A DNA stretch of 64,000 nt from an uncultured Paracoccaceae bacterium. Lineage in GTDB: Bacteria > Pseudomonadota > Alphaproteobacteria > Rhodobacterales > Rhodobacteraceae. The notes under the pieces are model-generated. The model ran no database searches. It had not been told where the DNA came from and worked only from the letters and a program-made list of their open reading frames with translations. This document shows positions 1 through 8,709 of this stretch, one piece after another. A program made the position numbers and the translations under genes. The stretch spans positions 124,001 to 188,000 of the forward strand of contig CANMIX010000009.1 in NCBI GenBank assembly GCA_947497985.1, in the 5' to 3' direction. Numbering within the stretch: the first letter of the stretch is position 1; every line of letters starts with the position of its first letter.

Positions 1-1370
1 TCAATGGCAAATTCCAGACTGTGGCATTCCAGACAGGTCGGGCGGATCATTTTCTCGTTCGGACGCAGCGTGTCGTTTTGGTTGTGATTGGTGGTGATCA
101 CACCGCGTTTCTCGGTTTTGGGCATGTGGCATGTGGCACATGTGACACCGGATCCCGGCGGCAGATCTCCTGCCAGCTCACCCTGCCACAGGGCAAAATG
201 CGGGCTTTGGGTGAAATTCTGGCTGTGCTCATCCGCATGGCACGACAGGCAGGCACCGACGGCGGCAAATTGCAGATCCTGTTCATGCGGGTCATGACAG
301 GTGGAACAGGTCAGCTCCTCACCATGGGCTTCGGGCAGCAGCGGCACGCGGGCTTCGGCCGTGCTCATCAAGGGGGCCGGCGTTGGGTCAACCAGATAGG
401 CCTCAAGGAAAGCAATCGCGCCATCAGACGGATCAGACCAGCCCAGACGTTTCAGCATCCGTTTGGCGGGGCGTGGATTTGACACTTCGGGGTGGCGACG
501 CATGCCGTGACGCCCCAGGGCAAAGGTCTTGGCCTCATCCTTGTGGCAGGTTGCGCAGACCTTTTCTTCGGGGTGCTCGATCCATTGCGCCTCGACCTCT
601 TCTTCGGTCTCGGCTTTGGGGGCATGACAACTGGCACAGCTCACATCCGCCAGCGCATGGGCAGATCCTGCCCAATGGGCCTCGACCTCTTGGTCACGGG
701 CGGTGGCAGGTGCGGAAACCTCAGCCAAATATGTCTCGATGTCAGCCGTTTCGGGACGGGGTTTCTCACGCGCGGCCGCTTCAATCGAATGGGTGGGGTC
801 TTCCTGCAACCAGGGTTGATCCGCATGTTTCAACAAGAAATCTTCGTAGAGCGCACGGTTGTCGTGGAAGTTGTGACAGCCGGCCGTTGCACAGGTTTCA
901 AAGCCCAGATCCTTGTGGCTTTCGCGGTTAACCCGCACGTCCTGATCACCTTCGCTGTGACAGGCCACGCAGAAATCACCCGGCTGGGTGACCAGACCCG
1001 CTGATGTGATCTCGGGCCGGTGTTCGCTGTGGCAGGATGTGCAAAACCGCGCATCAATATCATCCCAATAGGCAGACATGCGCGGCGGTTTGAATTTCTT
1101 GATCGGATGGCTGTCATCAGACGCGTTCAGCTCATCCTTGTGGCAATTCACGCAGGTCTTGTTGATGTCCTTGCGGATTTTCTTTTGTCCGGCAAAGGGT
1201 TTGGAGGTATGGCAGGTCTCACAGGCCAGCTCGATCTGATGGTGTACGCCCGCCGTCTGGCCCGGTAACAGATCGGTCCGGTCGCCCGTCACATAGATGC
1301 GCGCAAGACCCACACCTGCCAATGCAAATGTGCCAACGCCCCAGGCCATCCAAAGTAATTTGCTCTTCAT
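1..1370 (-). CDS. Multiheme c-type cytochrome, C-terminus beyond window edge
   Basis: Reading leftward from the ATG at 1370, the frame stays open to base 1. Residues about 5-23 form one hydrophobic segment (signal peptide or membrane anchor). Eleven covalent heme sites are visible: CETCH (residues 50-54), CVNCH, CTSCH, CVACH, a C-X4-CH variant (bases 873-893), CASCH, CATCH, CSTCH, CLSCH, CATCH and CLECH at the edge. The protein should be periplasmic or anchored to the periplasmic face and carry electrons. The start is 10 bases after the stop of the upstream flavoprotein gene, so the two are very probably co-transcribed. It could be a redox enzyme (nitrite, hydroxylamine or tetrathionate type) or a pure electron carrier; the sequence seen does not decide this. 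Confidence 0.88.
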   Translation of the reverse strand, partial: MKSKLLWMAWGVGTFALAGVGLARIYVTGDRTDLLPGQTAGVHHQIELACETCHTSKPFAGQKKIRKDINKTCVNCHKDELNASDDSHPIKKFKPPRMSAYWDDIDARFCTSCHSEHRPEITSAGLVTQPGDFCVACHSEGDQDVRVNRESHKDLGFETCATAGCHNFHDNRALYEDFLLKHADQPWLQEDPTHSIEAAAREKPRPETADIETYLAEVSAPATARDQEVEAHWAGSAHALADVSCASCHAPKAETEEEVEAQWIEHPEEKVCATCHKDEAKTFALGRHGMRRHPEVSNPRPAKRMLKRLGWSDPSDGAIAFLEAYLVDPTPAPLMSTAEARVPLLPEAHGEELTCSTCHDPHEQDLQFAAVGACLSCHADEHSQNFTQSPHFALWQGELAGDLPPGSGVTCATCHMPKTEKRGVITTNHNQNDTLRPNEKMIRPTCLECHSLEFAI

Positions 1371-1380
1371 CTGCTCACCC

Positions 1381-3405
1381 TCAGAACGCGTAAGAGGCCA
1401 GAACGTGCAGCAGGATCAGCACGGGCAAAGGCCAGATAGTGAGGATATGCACCCAAGTGGGCAGTTTACGCGGCGGATTGCGGCTGTTGCCGATGCGGCG
1501 GGCGCGCAATTCGTGATCGCCCCCGGTGGTGAGACCCGCAATCGCACCAAAGACCGCGGTCAGAATAAACCCAAGCCCCAAAGCCATGTTCAGATTACTG
1601 CCCAATCTGAAACCCGTATGGGCCACAAAACCGATGATCGCAGCAATCCCGATGCCCAGATGCACCAGCCTCCAGGCGTCAAAGCTGCCCAATCGGTCGG
1701 TCCAACGGATCCGTTTGCGCAGGCCAATCACCATGGCCGAGACAAACAGCCCCAACAGGATAAACCCGCTCCATTGTTTGACGATATTGTCGCGCCACAG
1801 CCAGACGCGCAGGCTGTCCGCGTCGAAACTGGTCGGCAGTGGCACATGACCCGCCAACAGTGGATACAACGCGCCGAGACCGGCAATTGAAGACAGGGCC
1901 AATACCGGTTTCCACAAAGGCATCGGTTTTGGCTTCCCACCAACATCGATCAAATCTTCTACCAGCGGACGGCAAGTGCCGCAAACCGTGGCGGCCCCGG
2001 TTTCAAAGCTGACGGCATCAACAGTGCCACAACCATTGTTGATTGCCTTGCGGATCGCACCACAGGTCACCCCGGTGCAGTTGCAGACGGTGGCCGTGTC
2101 CGGCATTGCGTCAACGGCCTGTTCGCCCTCTAACCACAGCTGCCCGGTCTTGCGGAACCGATGCAACATCCAAGGGTAGACCGTGATCTGTTGTTCGACA
2201 CCGTCCTGCAGGCGGCTCGCCTGGGGACAGGGGCCAACGGCAATGGCACCAACCAGCTTGCCGCGATCCAGAAAGATCCGGCGATAGCCCAGATTGTCTT
2301 CCCAGACATGGCTTTTGATTGCAGCCGATGCGTCGAGCTGTTCGACCGGCCCTGCAGAAAACACATCCGCGCCGATGACTTTGAGCTTGGTGGCCGGGGT
2401 CTGCCCGACAAAGGCCGCGTGGTTGCCTGCAATCTGCTCCGCCGCAACTTCAGCCTGGGCATAACCGGGCCCCACCAGACCATACATCTGGCCCTGATGC
2501 TCACTGCATTCACCAACCGCAAAAATATCAGGATCGCTGGTCTGCATCTGATCGTTGACAATGACCCCACGGCCAAAGGCCAGCTTGGCCTCTTGCGCGA
2601 GTGAGATATTGGCCCGCACGCCCGTACAGACAATCACCGTGTCACATTGGATTTCGCTGCCATCCGACAGGGTCAGCCGGTTGACGCGGAATTCGCCATC
2701 GACGGATTTCACCGCGATACCGGTCCGCACCGCAACGCCGATGTCTTCGATTTGCAGGGCAAGCCGAGCGCCGCCGCCACTGTCCAGTTGGCGCGGCATC
2801 AGGCGGGCTTCGTGCTCAATCACCGTGACCTCGCACCCGCGCGCACGCATCCCCTTGGCCGCTTCCAACCCCAAAAGGCCGCCCCCAATCACCGCCACTT
2901 TCCGGGCCGAAAGCGAACGGGCAAGCAGGGCCGCCGCATCGTCCGCCGTACGGAATGTGAACACACCTGGGAGATCGACGCCTGGTATACGCGGAACAAA
3001 CGCGTTCGACCCCGTGGCCACCACCAGTTTGTCAAAGGGCCATGTGCCGCCATCCGCGGTCACCACCTGTTGCGTGTCACGATCAATCGCAACAACACGC
3101 ATGCCTTCAACCAGGGTAAAACTGTCCCCCAAAGTATCAAGATCGGGCAGAATGATATCGCCAAACTGCACATCACCCGACAACAGCGGCGTAAGGCGCA
3201 CGCGATTGTAGGGGGTGACGGCCTCACCGCTTAGAACTGTGACCTGTTGTCCGCGTTGCACCAGTTCCTGCGCCGTGCGAATGCCGACAGGACCACCACC
3301 GATCACAACCACTTTTTGCGCATCTCGCGCGGTGGGTGTCTCGGTTTCTGTAATTTCCGGTCCTGGCGAAGTAAGCTGAGCTTCCGGTTGCAACGTTTTT
3401 CCCAC
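1381..3405 (-). CDS. FAD/NAD(P) oxidoreductase with BFD-type [2Fe-2S] site and di-heme-b-like membrane domain
   Basis: The 674-residue protein has a dinucleotide fold near residue 31 (VVVIGGGPVG) and a second (VAVIGGGLLG) mid-protein, as in the NirB/NasB/rubredoxin-reductase flavoprotein family. A BFD-like [2Fe-2S] site follows with Cys 441, 443, 475 and 478 (C-X-C...C-X2-C). About 190 C-terminal residues hold several membrane helices. Two of these carry His pairs exactly 14 residues apart (582/596 and 653/667), the spacing expected for two stacked b hemes. The siroheme/[4Fe-4S] half of a real nitrite reductase is missing, so it should not reduce nitrite alone. I infer electron flow from a cytoplasmic donor through FAD, [2Fe-2S] and heme b to the multiheme cytochrome encoded 10 bases downstream. 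The start is GTG at 3405, because an in-frame stop lies two codons upstream; no clear ribosome site is seen. Confidence 0.85.
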   Translation of the reverse strand: MGKTLQPEAQLTSPGPEITETETPTARDAQKVVVIGGGPVGIRTAQELVQRGQQVTVLSGEAVTPYNRVRLTPLLSGDVQFGDIILPDLDTLGDSFTLVEGMRVVAIDRDTQQVVTADGGTWPFDKLVVATGSNAFVPRIPGVDLPGVFTFRTADDAAALLARSLSARKVAVIGGGLLGLEAAKGMRARGCEVTVIEHEARLMPRQLDSGGGARLALQIEDIGVAVRTGIAVKSVDGEFRVNRLTLSDGSEIQCDTVIVCTGVRANISLAQEAKLAFGRGVIVNDQMQTSDPDIFAVGECSEHQGQMYGLVGPGYAQAEVAAEQIAGNHAAFVGQTPATKLKVIGADVFSAGPVEQLDASAAIKSHVWEDNLGYRRIFLDRGKLVGAIAVGPCPQASRLQDGVEQQITVYPWMLHRFRKTGQLWLEGEQAVDAMPDTATVCNCTGVTCGAIRKAINNGCGTVDAVSFETGAATVCGTCRPLVEDLIDVGGKPKPMPLWKPVLALSSIAGLGALYPLLAGHVPLPTSFDADSLRVWLWRDNIVKQWSGFILLGLFVSAMVIGLRKRIRWTDRLGSFDAWRLVHLGIGIAAIIGFVAHTGFRLGSNLNMALGLGFILTAVFGAIAGLTTGGDHELRARRIGNSRNPPRKLPTWVHILTIWPLPVLILLHVLASYAF

Positions 3406-3684
3406 CTGTCAAAGGGTCACGCACCCCCCAAAAAAGGGATGCCCTAAGCGATGAGCGGCATTGCTCGAAACTGGGTGCCTGCCAGACTTTGGCGGTACCA
3501 AATTGATCCACAGACGCCATTGTCCATGATTTAGTTGGTAAAAGCTCATCATCTTGGGGTGTCGCCGCGCAAATCCTCGGCCGGGATCAGGGGAGTTTTT
3601 TTAACAAAAGCCCAACAAATGAGCGGCTTTTGGCGCCCATGCATAACAGCGCCGCAGAAAGTGAGCAGAACGGGAAAAATAAAA

Positions 3685-3698
3685 AGCCCATTTTGGCT
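3685..3698 (-). terminator. Weak intrinsic terminator candidate after the nitrilase operon
   Basis: Immediately at the stop of the last operon gene the minus strand reads a short AGCC/GGCT stem followed by TTTTTATTTTT. The stem is only 4 bp, so the call rests mainly on the T-rich tract and its position. It would separate the Nit1C-type operon from the flavoprotein/cytochrome pair. Confidence 0.35.
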
Positions 3699-4521
3699 AT
3701 CCCTTTTGCACATGACGGTGAGAATCACAGACCGCGAGCAAGCCATTTTCGGCGTTCAGAAGGGTCAGATTACAAGCCATTTCCGAGGTCGCAGTCCGCA
3801 CCGCGGACTGGATCCCCTCGCCAAGTTCCACATTCCCAAAGTAGAGCATCATACGCGAACGGATCGAACCCTGCGCTCGGCCACGTACGGCTTCGGCCTC
3901 TGCTGCAATCCGGGTAAAGCTGGGAAAGTACAGCAGACCGACCGCGTTAAAATCCAATTCCGGCAGCGGCAAATGCGTCGCAAGACCCTGCGCGCCAAAT
4001 GCTTGCTCACGATGGGTCGTGCGCAGTTGACGGGCCCTATCCGCCGCCTCTTCCGCAAAGCCATCAGGCGCGGCAGGCAGAACCGGAATGATCGCAGGTC
4101 GCACCCGGAGCACGGATTTGTTCACCCCGGCCGCTCCATGTGTCACAAAGGTCGACACCATTCGCAGGCGCAGAATTAATGCGTCGCCAAGAAAAACCTC
4201 ATGATTGGATTGCAACCGACTGCGCCCAGCTTGCCAAAGCGAGGATCGCAGCTGCACCCGAGCGCCCAATTGCACCGCATCCGGATCAGGCTGTTCAAAA
4301 TGGGTCGCACAAAAAGCGGCATAGATCAGCCGCCCTTGTGCATCGCGAAACACCGGATCTGCCTGACCCATCGCGGTGGCGATCATCTGCCAATGGACAT
4401 CGCCGAGGTGTTTCAGCCACCAATCCTCGGACAGGCCACGAACAGACAGCTGCGCCATGCCAAGGGAAATGTCGGCCTTCTGTTGGATGGCCGACAATGA
4501 TTCACGTGAATAGAGCGTCAT
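3697..4521 (-). CDS. LnmK/Pnap_2097-like hotdog-fold protein, Nit cluster accessory gene
   Basis: About 274 residues. From memory the sequence resembles the LnmK-like/Pnap_2097 family of biosynthetic acyltransferase or thioesterase-like hotdog proteins, some of which sit beside Nit1-type clusters. No signal peptide or membrane segment is seen. The ATG at 4521 overlaps the stop of the flavin oxidoreductase gene (TGATG), so it is translationally coupled as the last gene of the operon; a GTG one codon upstream is possible. LnmK itself acts on acyl groups carried by a carrier protein, but no carrier protein gene is visible here, so the substrate is unknown. Family name is moderately sure, function is not. 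Confidence 0.55.
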   Translation of the reverse strand: MTLYSRESLSAIQQKADISLGMAQLSVRGLSEDWWLKHLGDVHWQMIATAMGQADPVFRDAQGRLIYAAFCATHFEQPDPDAVQLGARVQLRSSLWQAGRSRLQSNHEVFLGDALILRLRMVSTFVTHGAAGVNKSVLRVRPAIIPVLPAAPDGFAEEAADRARQLRTTHREQAFGAQGLATHLPLPELDFNAVGLLYFPSFTRIAAEAEAVRGRAQGSIRSRMMLYFGNVELGEGIQSAVRTATSEMACNLTLLNAENGLLAVCDSHRHVQKG

Positions 4522-5777
4522 CACGTGGCTTCCAGCACCGGGGTCTTGGCGTGTTTTGCGATGGCGTCGACCAGGAACCGGGAATCCTCGTCAATTCCAA
4601 GGAAACGTCCCGACCCCCAGGTGTTCAGCCAGCCAAGCCCAATAAAATAAAATCCCGGCACGTCACAGACACCGCGGGTGTATTGAGGACGGCCCTGCGC
4701 ATCAAAGACATCAACTTCGATCCAGCCATAGTTGGGCCGGAAACCAATCGCCCAAAGGATCGCGGTGATCCCCTCAGCCTTGGTGTTGATCTCGGTTACC
4801 TCAGCCTCAGGCCGCCAGAGCTTTTCAAACGGTTTGGCTGCTGGCGCGTCGATGCCCTGTTTTTCGATATAGCCGTCGATGGCCTTGCAGATCCCGACAT
4901 AGCTGGCGTCCGCATCATCCAGGTTCTGCTCCAGATCCGGCAGGAATTGGATGGTCTGCCCCGACATGTCCGACACCGAACCAAAGAGCCCCACGCCGTC
5001 GAGCGCGAATTTGCGCAGGTCGATCTCATGCCCGCCGTCGCGACCGGTCATATAGTGGTTTGTCTTGGTCACCGCATGGACCGGATCGGGATGGCGGTCG
5101 ATGGTCATATGGTAATGTCCCATCTCATACAGCCAATCCGTGGCATCGCGGCCCCGGTACTCGCGCGGTGATCGTGGAGCAGGCCCCACGGCCAGCGCAA
5201 CCTCGCGCCCGTCCAGGTGCAGGTCCTCCATCAGCTGCACGCCGGACTGGCCGGTGCCGACCACCAAGGTTTTGCCTGCGGGCATCTGGCTGGGGCGGCG
5301 GTAATCCACCGAATGCATCTGCATGATGCCGGGGTCCAGATCGGCGGCATAGGGCGGCACGATTGGATTGTCATAACCGCCCGTGGCAATCACCACTTGA
5401 CCCGCGCTGTAATTGCCCTGGCTTGTGTCCACCAGATATGTGCCATCCTCAACCCGCATGATCCGGGTCACGGCGCAGTTTTCCACCACGGGTGGATTGA
5501 ACTTGGCGGCAAAGGCATCAAGGTAGTCTGTGATCTCGTCCTTCACCATGAAACCATCCGGGTCATTACCAGCATAAGGAAAATCCGGCAGGCGGCATTG
5601 CCAGTTCGGCGTCACCAGACAGAATGTGTCCCAGCGGTTTTCGCGCCATGAATGGAATTTTCCATGGCGTTCCAACACCACATGGTCGATCCCCTCGCCC
5701 GTCAGATAATAGCTGACCGATAGCCCAGCCTGCCCGCCGCCAACAATGACAACGGATTTATGCTCACGCTCACTCAT
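4521..5777 (-). CDS. MSMEG_0569-family flavin-dependent oxidoreductase (Nit1C cluster)
   Basis: A 418-residue protein with an N-terminal FAD fold (VVIVGGGQAGLSVSYYL) and a second nucleotide-binding stretch (TLVVGTGQSGVQL), the layout of Baeyer-Villiger/flavin-containing monooxygenases. This matches the flavoprotein of the conserved nitrilase cluster (called NitH in the Pseudomonas cluster linked to growth on cyanide). I chose ATG 5777 because AAGGA lies just before it; an ATG at 5807 would add ten residues that overlap the previous gene. It probably oxidises or hydroxylates an N-containing small molecule made by the cluster, but its substrate is not established. Confidence 0.85.
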   Translation of the reverse strand: MSEREHKSVVIVGGGQAGLSVSYYLTGEGIDHVVLERHGKFHSWRENRWDTFCLVTPNWQCRLPDFPYAGNDPDGFMVKDEITDYLDAFAAKFNPPVVENCAVTRIMRVEDGTYLVDTSQGNYSAGQVVIATGGYDNPIVPPYAADLDPGIMQMHSVDYRRPSQMPAGKTLVVGTGQSGVQLMEDLHLDGREVALAVGPAPRSPREYRGRDATDWLYEMGHYHMTIDRHPDPVHAVTKTNHYMTGRDGGHEIDLRKFALDGVGLFGSVSDMSGQTIQFLPDLEQNLDDADASYVGICKAIDGYIEKQGIDAPAAKPFEKLWRPEAEVTEINTKAEGITAILWAIGFRPNYGWIEVDVFDAQGRPQYTRGVCDVPGFYFIGLGWLNTWGSGRFLGIDEDSRFLVDAIAKHAKTPVLEAT

Positions 5778-5788
5778 CAAGGAATTCC

Positions 5789-6067
5789 TTATCCTAACCG
5801 CAGACAATGCACTGTGGCGCTGTCTTCAAACTCTTTTGCTCGTGCTTCGATCCGATCGAGCTGCGCCTCGGCCCGGCTGCAGCGATAGCCATAAATCGCC
5901 GCGACCCGCCCGCTGGCCTTGTCCAGCGCCAAACGGCTGCGGACGACAAAATCGCCAAGGGTGTACTCGGTGGCAGGCTCCAGAAACTCGGCCACCACGC
6001 TGGAGGGGGAGTAACAGCTCTCCTCCTCACCATCGGGCCAACGGATGGTAAAGCGCATCTCAGGCAT
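5789..6067 (-). CDS. MSMEG_0570-family nitrogen starvation response protein
   Basis: A 92-residue soluble protein beginning with a strand-rich RFTIRWPDGEEE segment. It matches the small conserved protein of the Nit1C-type cluster (NitG position). It has no recognised catalytic motif. Its ATG lies inside the end of the AIR-synthase-like gene (8-base overlap) and its stop is 11 bases before the flavin oxidoreductase ATG, so translation is coupled along the operon. Function is unknown; the strict conservation of this gene order in other bacteria suggests an essential role in the same pathway. Confidence 0.8.
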   Translation of the reverse strand: MPEMRFTIRWPDGEEESCYSPSSVVAEFLEPATEYTLGDFVVRSRLALDKASGRVAAIYGYRCSRAEAQLDRIEARAKEFEDSATVHCLRLG

Positions 6068-7043
6068 GTTGGGTCTCTCGTGTTTTCAGATCGATAAAGG
6101 GGGTCTTGCCATGGTCCCAAAACAGCGCACGTTTGCCGCGCTGGCAAAGGGTCACGGTGCTGCCGTCGCTGACATCGCCGCAAACGGCGGCTGTGATGCC
6201 ACTGGCGTGGAAGGTGTCGCACACCGCATCAGCCTTGTCCGGGGCGACAGATAGAAGAAAGCCAAAGCTGGGAAAGGAGCGCAGCCAGCGATCAAGCGAG
6301 ACGCCATTTGGCAGCGGGATCGCCTCACACTGCAAGTCAATCGCCACGCCGGATGTCTCGGCCAGCATCAAAGCGGTGCCAATAATGCCGCCCTGGCTGA
6401 TGTCTTTGCCTGCGCGCACCAGTCCGGCTTCGGCCAGTCCCGGCATCAAGTTCATGTTCTTGCGCAGTTTTTCGGGGGTGGAGGTCAGCGCTGCGTTCCA
6501 ATTGTCGAACGGTTCACGGTAGCTGCCGGAATGATCCACCGCGACAATCACCACATCCCCGGGGCGCGCCGCAAAACTGGACACCAATGCCTTGGCATGG
6601 CCGATGATCGACACTGCCAATTGCAGCTGATCGGTTCGCAGGTTGCTGTGGCCACCCACAATGGGGACGCCGTAAGCGCTGGCGGCCGCCTTCATCCCTG
6701 CCAGAACCGGCTGGGCGGCCTCAGCACTTGGTGCCCACAAGGCGTTCGTCACCGCACGCGGACGGCCGCCCATCGCCAGAATGTCCGAGATATTCACCAT
6801 CACCCCGCACCAGCCGGCAAACCAGGGATCGGCCTCGACAAACGCATTGATAAAGCCTTCGCCCGCAAAGAGATCAAACCCCGCGCCATTTGGCAGAACG
6901 GCAGCGTCATCACCAGGCTGGCCCGCGCTGTCGCCGGTCAGGCCCAGCGCAGATGTAGCGTCTGCGATGTCCAGCTTCCCCCGGATCGAAGGATGCGCGC
7001 GCAATTCGCGCACCATTTGGGAGAGGTCTGCGCCCTGCTGCAT
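6060..7043 (-). CDS. Sll0787-family AIR synthase-like ATP-binding enzyme
   Basis: About 327 residues of the PurM/SelD/ThiL/HypE superfamily, which bind ATP across a dimer and activate a carboxylate, amide or similar oxygen by phosphorylation. The N-terminal half contains the acidic DDAAVLPNG segment and later MVNISDILAMGGRP, typical of this fold. It is the AIR-synthase-like member of the Nit1C cluster (NitF position). The ATG at 7043 overlaps the GNAT stop in a TGATG junction; a GTG at 7046 is an alternative. Its true substrate is unknown. It is not the purine-pathway PurM, since it sits in a dedicated nitrilase operon and differs at the N-terminus. Confidence 0.83.
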   Translation of the reverse strand: MQQGADLSQMVRELRAHPSIRGKLDIADATSALGLTGDSAGQPGDDAAVLPNGAGFDLFAGEGFINAFVEADPWFAGWCGVMVNISDILAMGGRPRAVTNALWAPSAEAAQPVLAGMKAAASAYGVPIVGGHSNLRTDQLQLAVSIIGHAKALVSSFAARPGDVVIVAVDHSGSYREPFDNWNAALTSTPEKLRKNMNLMPGLAEAGLVRAGKDISQGGIIGTALMLAETSGVAIDLQCEAIPLPNGVSLDRWLRSFPSFGFLLSVAPDKADAVCDTFHASGITAAVCGDVSDGSTVTLCQRGKRALFWDHGKTPFIDLKTRETQHA

Positions 7044-7594
7044 CACGCCCGCCTCCGCCGTCTGCGACCCAGCGTTTTCCAGCCGCAGGCCGGATCCGCG
7101 ATGGGGGGATAGAAATCCAAGTCCGCCGACATCTCCATATGGGGGACACCGTGCAGATCGACCTCTTTCACAGGGGTCCAGCGAAGGCGTTTGAACAAGG
7201 GCACGTTTTGCACCTGCACATGGGCCAAAAACCGGTCACATCCGCGCCCATTGGCGGTTGAGACGGCCAGCCGGATCAGCTCTGCACCCAGACTGCCAAT
7301 GCGGCGGTGACTGGGGGCCACGGCGAGACGCGAGCCGCGCCACTGCCCCGGCGCGTCCTCATGGATGCGTACGGTGCCGACCACCTGATCGGCCTCGGAG
7401 GCATAGGTCGAGATTGCGACCAGCGGCATCGCAATCTCATCAATCTGGTCGCGGTCGTGGCCTGTAAAAATCCCCTGCTCGCGGACAAAGACCTGATGGC
7501 GCAAGGCCTCAGCCCCCGCCTGTTCCCAGGCAAGCGTCGCCGCCCGGATAATAAAGTCCGGGGAGACAAAAGCAGATTGGTTCTGAAAGCTCAT
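7043..7594 (-). CDS. MSMEG_0567/Sll0786-family GNAT N-acetyltransferase
   Basis: A 183-residue GNAT-fold protein. The acetyl-CoA-binding loop is visible as PSHRRIGSLGAELI, followed by a conserved C-terminal region. It corresponds to the acetyltransferase of the Nit1C cluster (NitE position). ATG 7594 overlaps the radical SAM stop (ATGA), which fixes the start; the frame extends 22 residues further upstream but that stretch lies inside the radical SAM gene. The C-terminus is a run of arginines (GRRRRRRA), which is unusual and may simply reflect read-out near the overlap. The acceptor amine is unknown. Confidence 0.83.
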   Translation of the reverse strand: MSFQNQSAFVSPDFIIRAATLAWEQAGAEALRHQVFVREQGIFTGHDRDQIDEIAMPLVAISTYASEADQVVGTVRIHEDAPGQWRGSRLAVAPSHRRIGSLGAELIRLAVSTANGRGCDRFLAHVQVQNVPLFKRLRWTPVKEVDLHGVPHMEMSADLDFYPPIADPACGWKTLGRRRRRRA

Positions 7595-8709
7595 GATGCG
7601 GCCTCCAGCTTTCTGAGGCCGAGCTTTTCGTAAGTCGACAGCGCCGAACAGGCCCCGCATTTGCCACAGCCCGCCTTGATCTGATCGGCGGCCATGCCCG
7701 CACGCAGGACCATCTGCGACAGGGGCCGCAGGACCGAGGCCATGAATTCAGAACTCGGCGCGGGGTGGCTTTCCAGCGGTGTGCCAGAGACCGGCACAAA
7801 GGGCACCACAAAGGGATAGACGCCAATATCACACAGCTTTTGCGAGGTTTCCAAGATCGCTTCAGCCGTGTCGCCAAGCCCGGCCAGAATATAGGTTGAG
7901 ACCTGCCCACGGCCAAAGACCTTTACCGCCGCTTCAAAGCTGGAGAAATACTTGTCCAGCGAAACTTGCGCCTTGCCCGGCATGATGCGTTCGCGCACCT
8001 CTGGCGTCACGGCTTCCAAATGCATGCCCAGCGCATCAACGCCTGCGTCATACATTTTCTGATGCCATGCGTCGTCTTCCGGCGGTTCACATTGCGCCTG
8101 AATGGGCAGATCCACCGCCGCTTTGATCGCACGCGCACTGTCAGCCAATACTGCCGCACCGCGATCCTTGCCTGCGGGCGTTCCAGTGGTCAGAACCATA
8201 TGTTTGATCCCGTCGAGTTCGACTGCGGCCTTTGCGACCTCGGCCAGTTGTTCCGGGGTTTTATGGGCAATGGTGCGCCCGGCGGCCAAGGACTGACCAA
8301 TAGAGCAGAACTGGCAGGTCTTCTTGCGGCTTTCATAACGGATACAGGTCTGCAGCACCGTGGTCGCCAGAACATCGCGCGCGTGCAGGACGGCGATATG
8401 GTTGTAAGGAACCCCTTCGGCAGTTTTGAGATCATAGAATTTGGGCCGCGCCGGGAATGAGATCTTGCCCATTGGCGCGCCCGATTTTGTGACCTCAGCC
8501 GTGCCATCCGCCCCTTCGGGCGTCACCACATAGGGGCTTTCAAACGCAGGCGCGGTGTGAACCGGCACCATTACGGTCTGCTCGCCAATAGTCACCGCCT
8601 TATGGTCGGTTGGCCCCGCACCGCCACGACGGCTTTCGTGGCCTTGGCTGGGGTCCACCAACCGCATGCCACGGGTCTGCAATTCGTTGATCAACTCAGC
8701 TTCAGACAT
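7591..8709 (-). CDS. MSMEG_0568-family radical SAM enzyme
   Basis: A 372-residue protein whose core resembles biotin synthase-like radical SAM enzymes. The expected cluster-binding cysteines are Cys122, Cys132 and Cys135, a C-X9-C-X2-C arrangement instead of the usual C-X3-C-X2-C. A second set, Cys348, Cys351 and Cys354 (CGKCGAC), lies near the C-terminus and could bind an auxiliary cluster. It matches the radical SAM member of the Nit1C cluster (NitD position). The ATG overlaps the end of the nitrilase gene by 8 bases. The reaction is unknown; a radical rearrangement of a small N-containing metabolite is a reasonable inference from its partners. Confidence 0.87.
   Translation of the reverse strand: MSEAELINELQTRGMRLVDPSQGHESRRGGAGPTDHKAVTIGEQTVMVPVHTAPAFESPYVVTPEGADGTAEVTKSGAPMGKISFPARPKFYDLKTAEGVPYNHIAVLHARDVLATTVLQTCIRYESRKKTCQFCSIGQSLAAGRTIAHKTPEQLAEVAKAAVELDGIKHMVLTTGTPAGKDRGAAVLADSARAIKAAVDLPIQAQCEPPEDDAWHQKMYDAGVDALGMHLEAVTPEVRERIMPGKAQVSLDKYFSSFEAAVKVFGRGQVSTYILAGLGDTAEAILETSQKLCDIGVYPFVVPFVPVSGTPLESHPAPSSEFMASVLRPLSQMVLRAGMAADQIKAGCGKCGACSALSTYEKLGLRKLEAAS

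Noticed and set aside
492-1004. Plus-strand frames at 21-1268
   Set aside because: They are antisense to the multiheme cytochrome, whose eleven heme motifs on the minus strand are decisive.
1381-3405. Assignment of the flavoprotein as assimilatory nitrite reductase
   Set aside because: The siroheme/[4Fe-4S] half is absent and replaced by a membrane domain with heme-ligand-like histidines.
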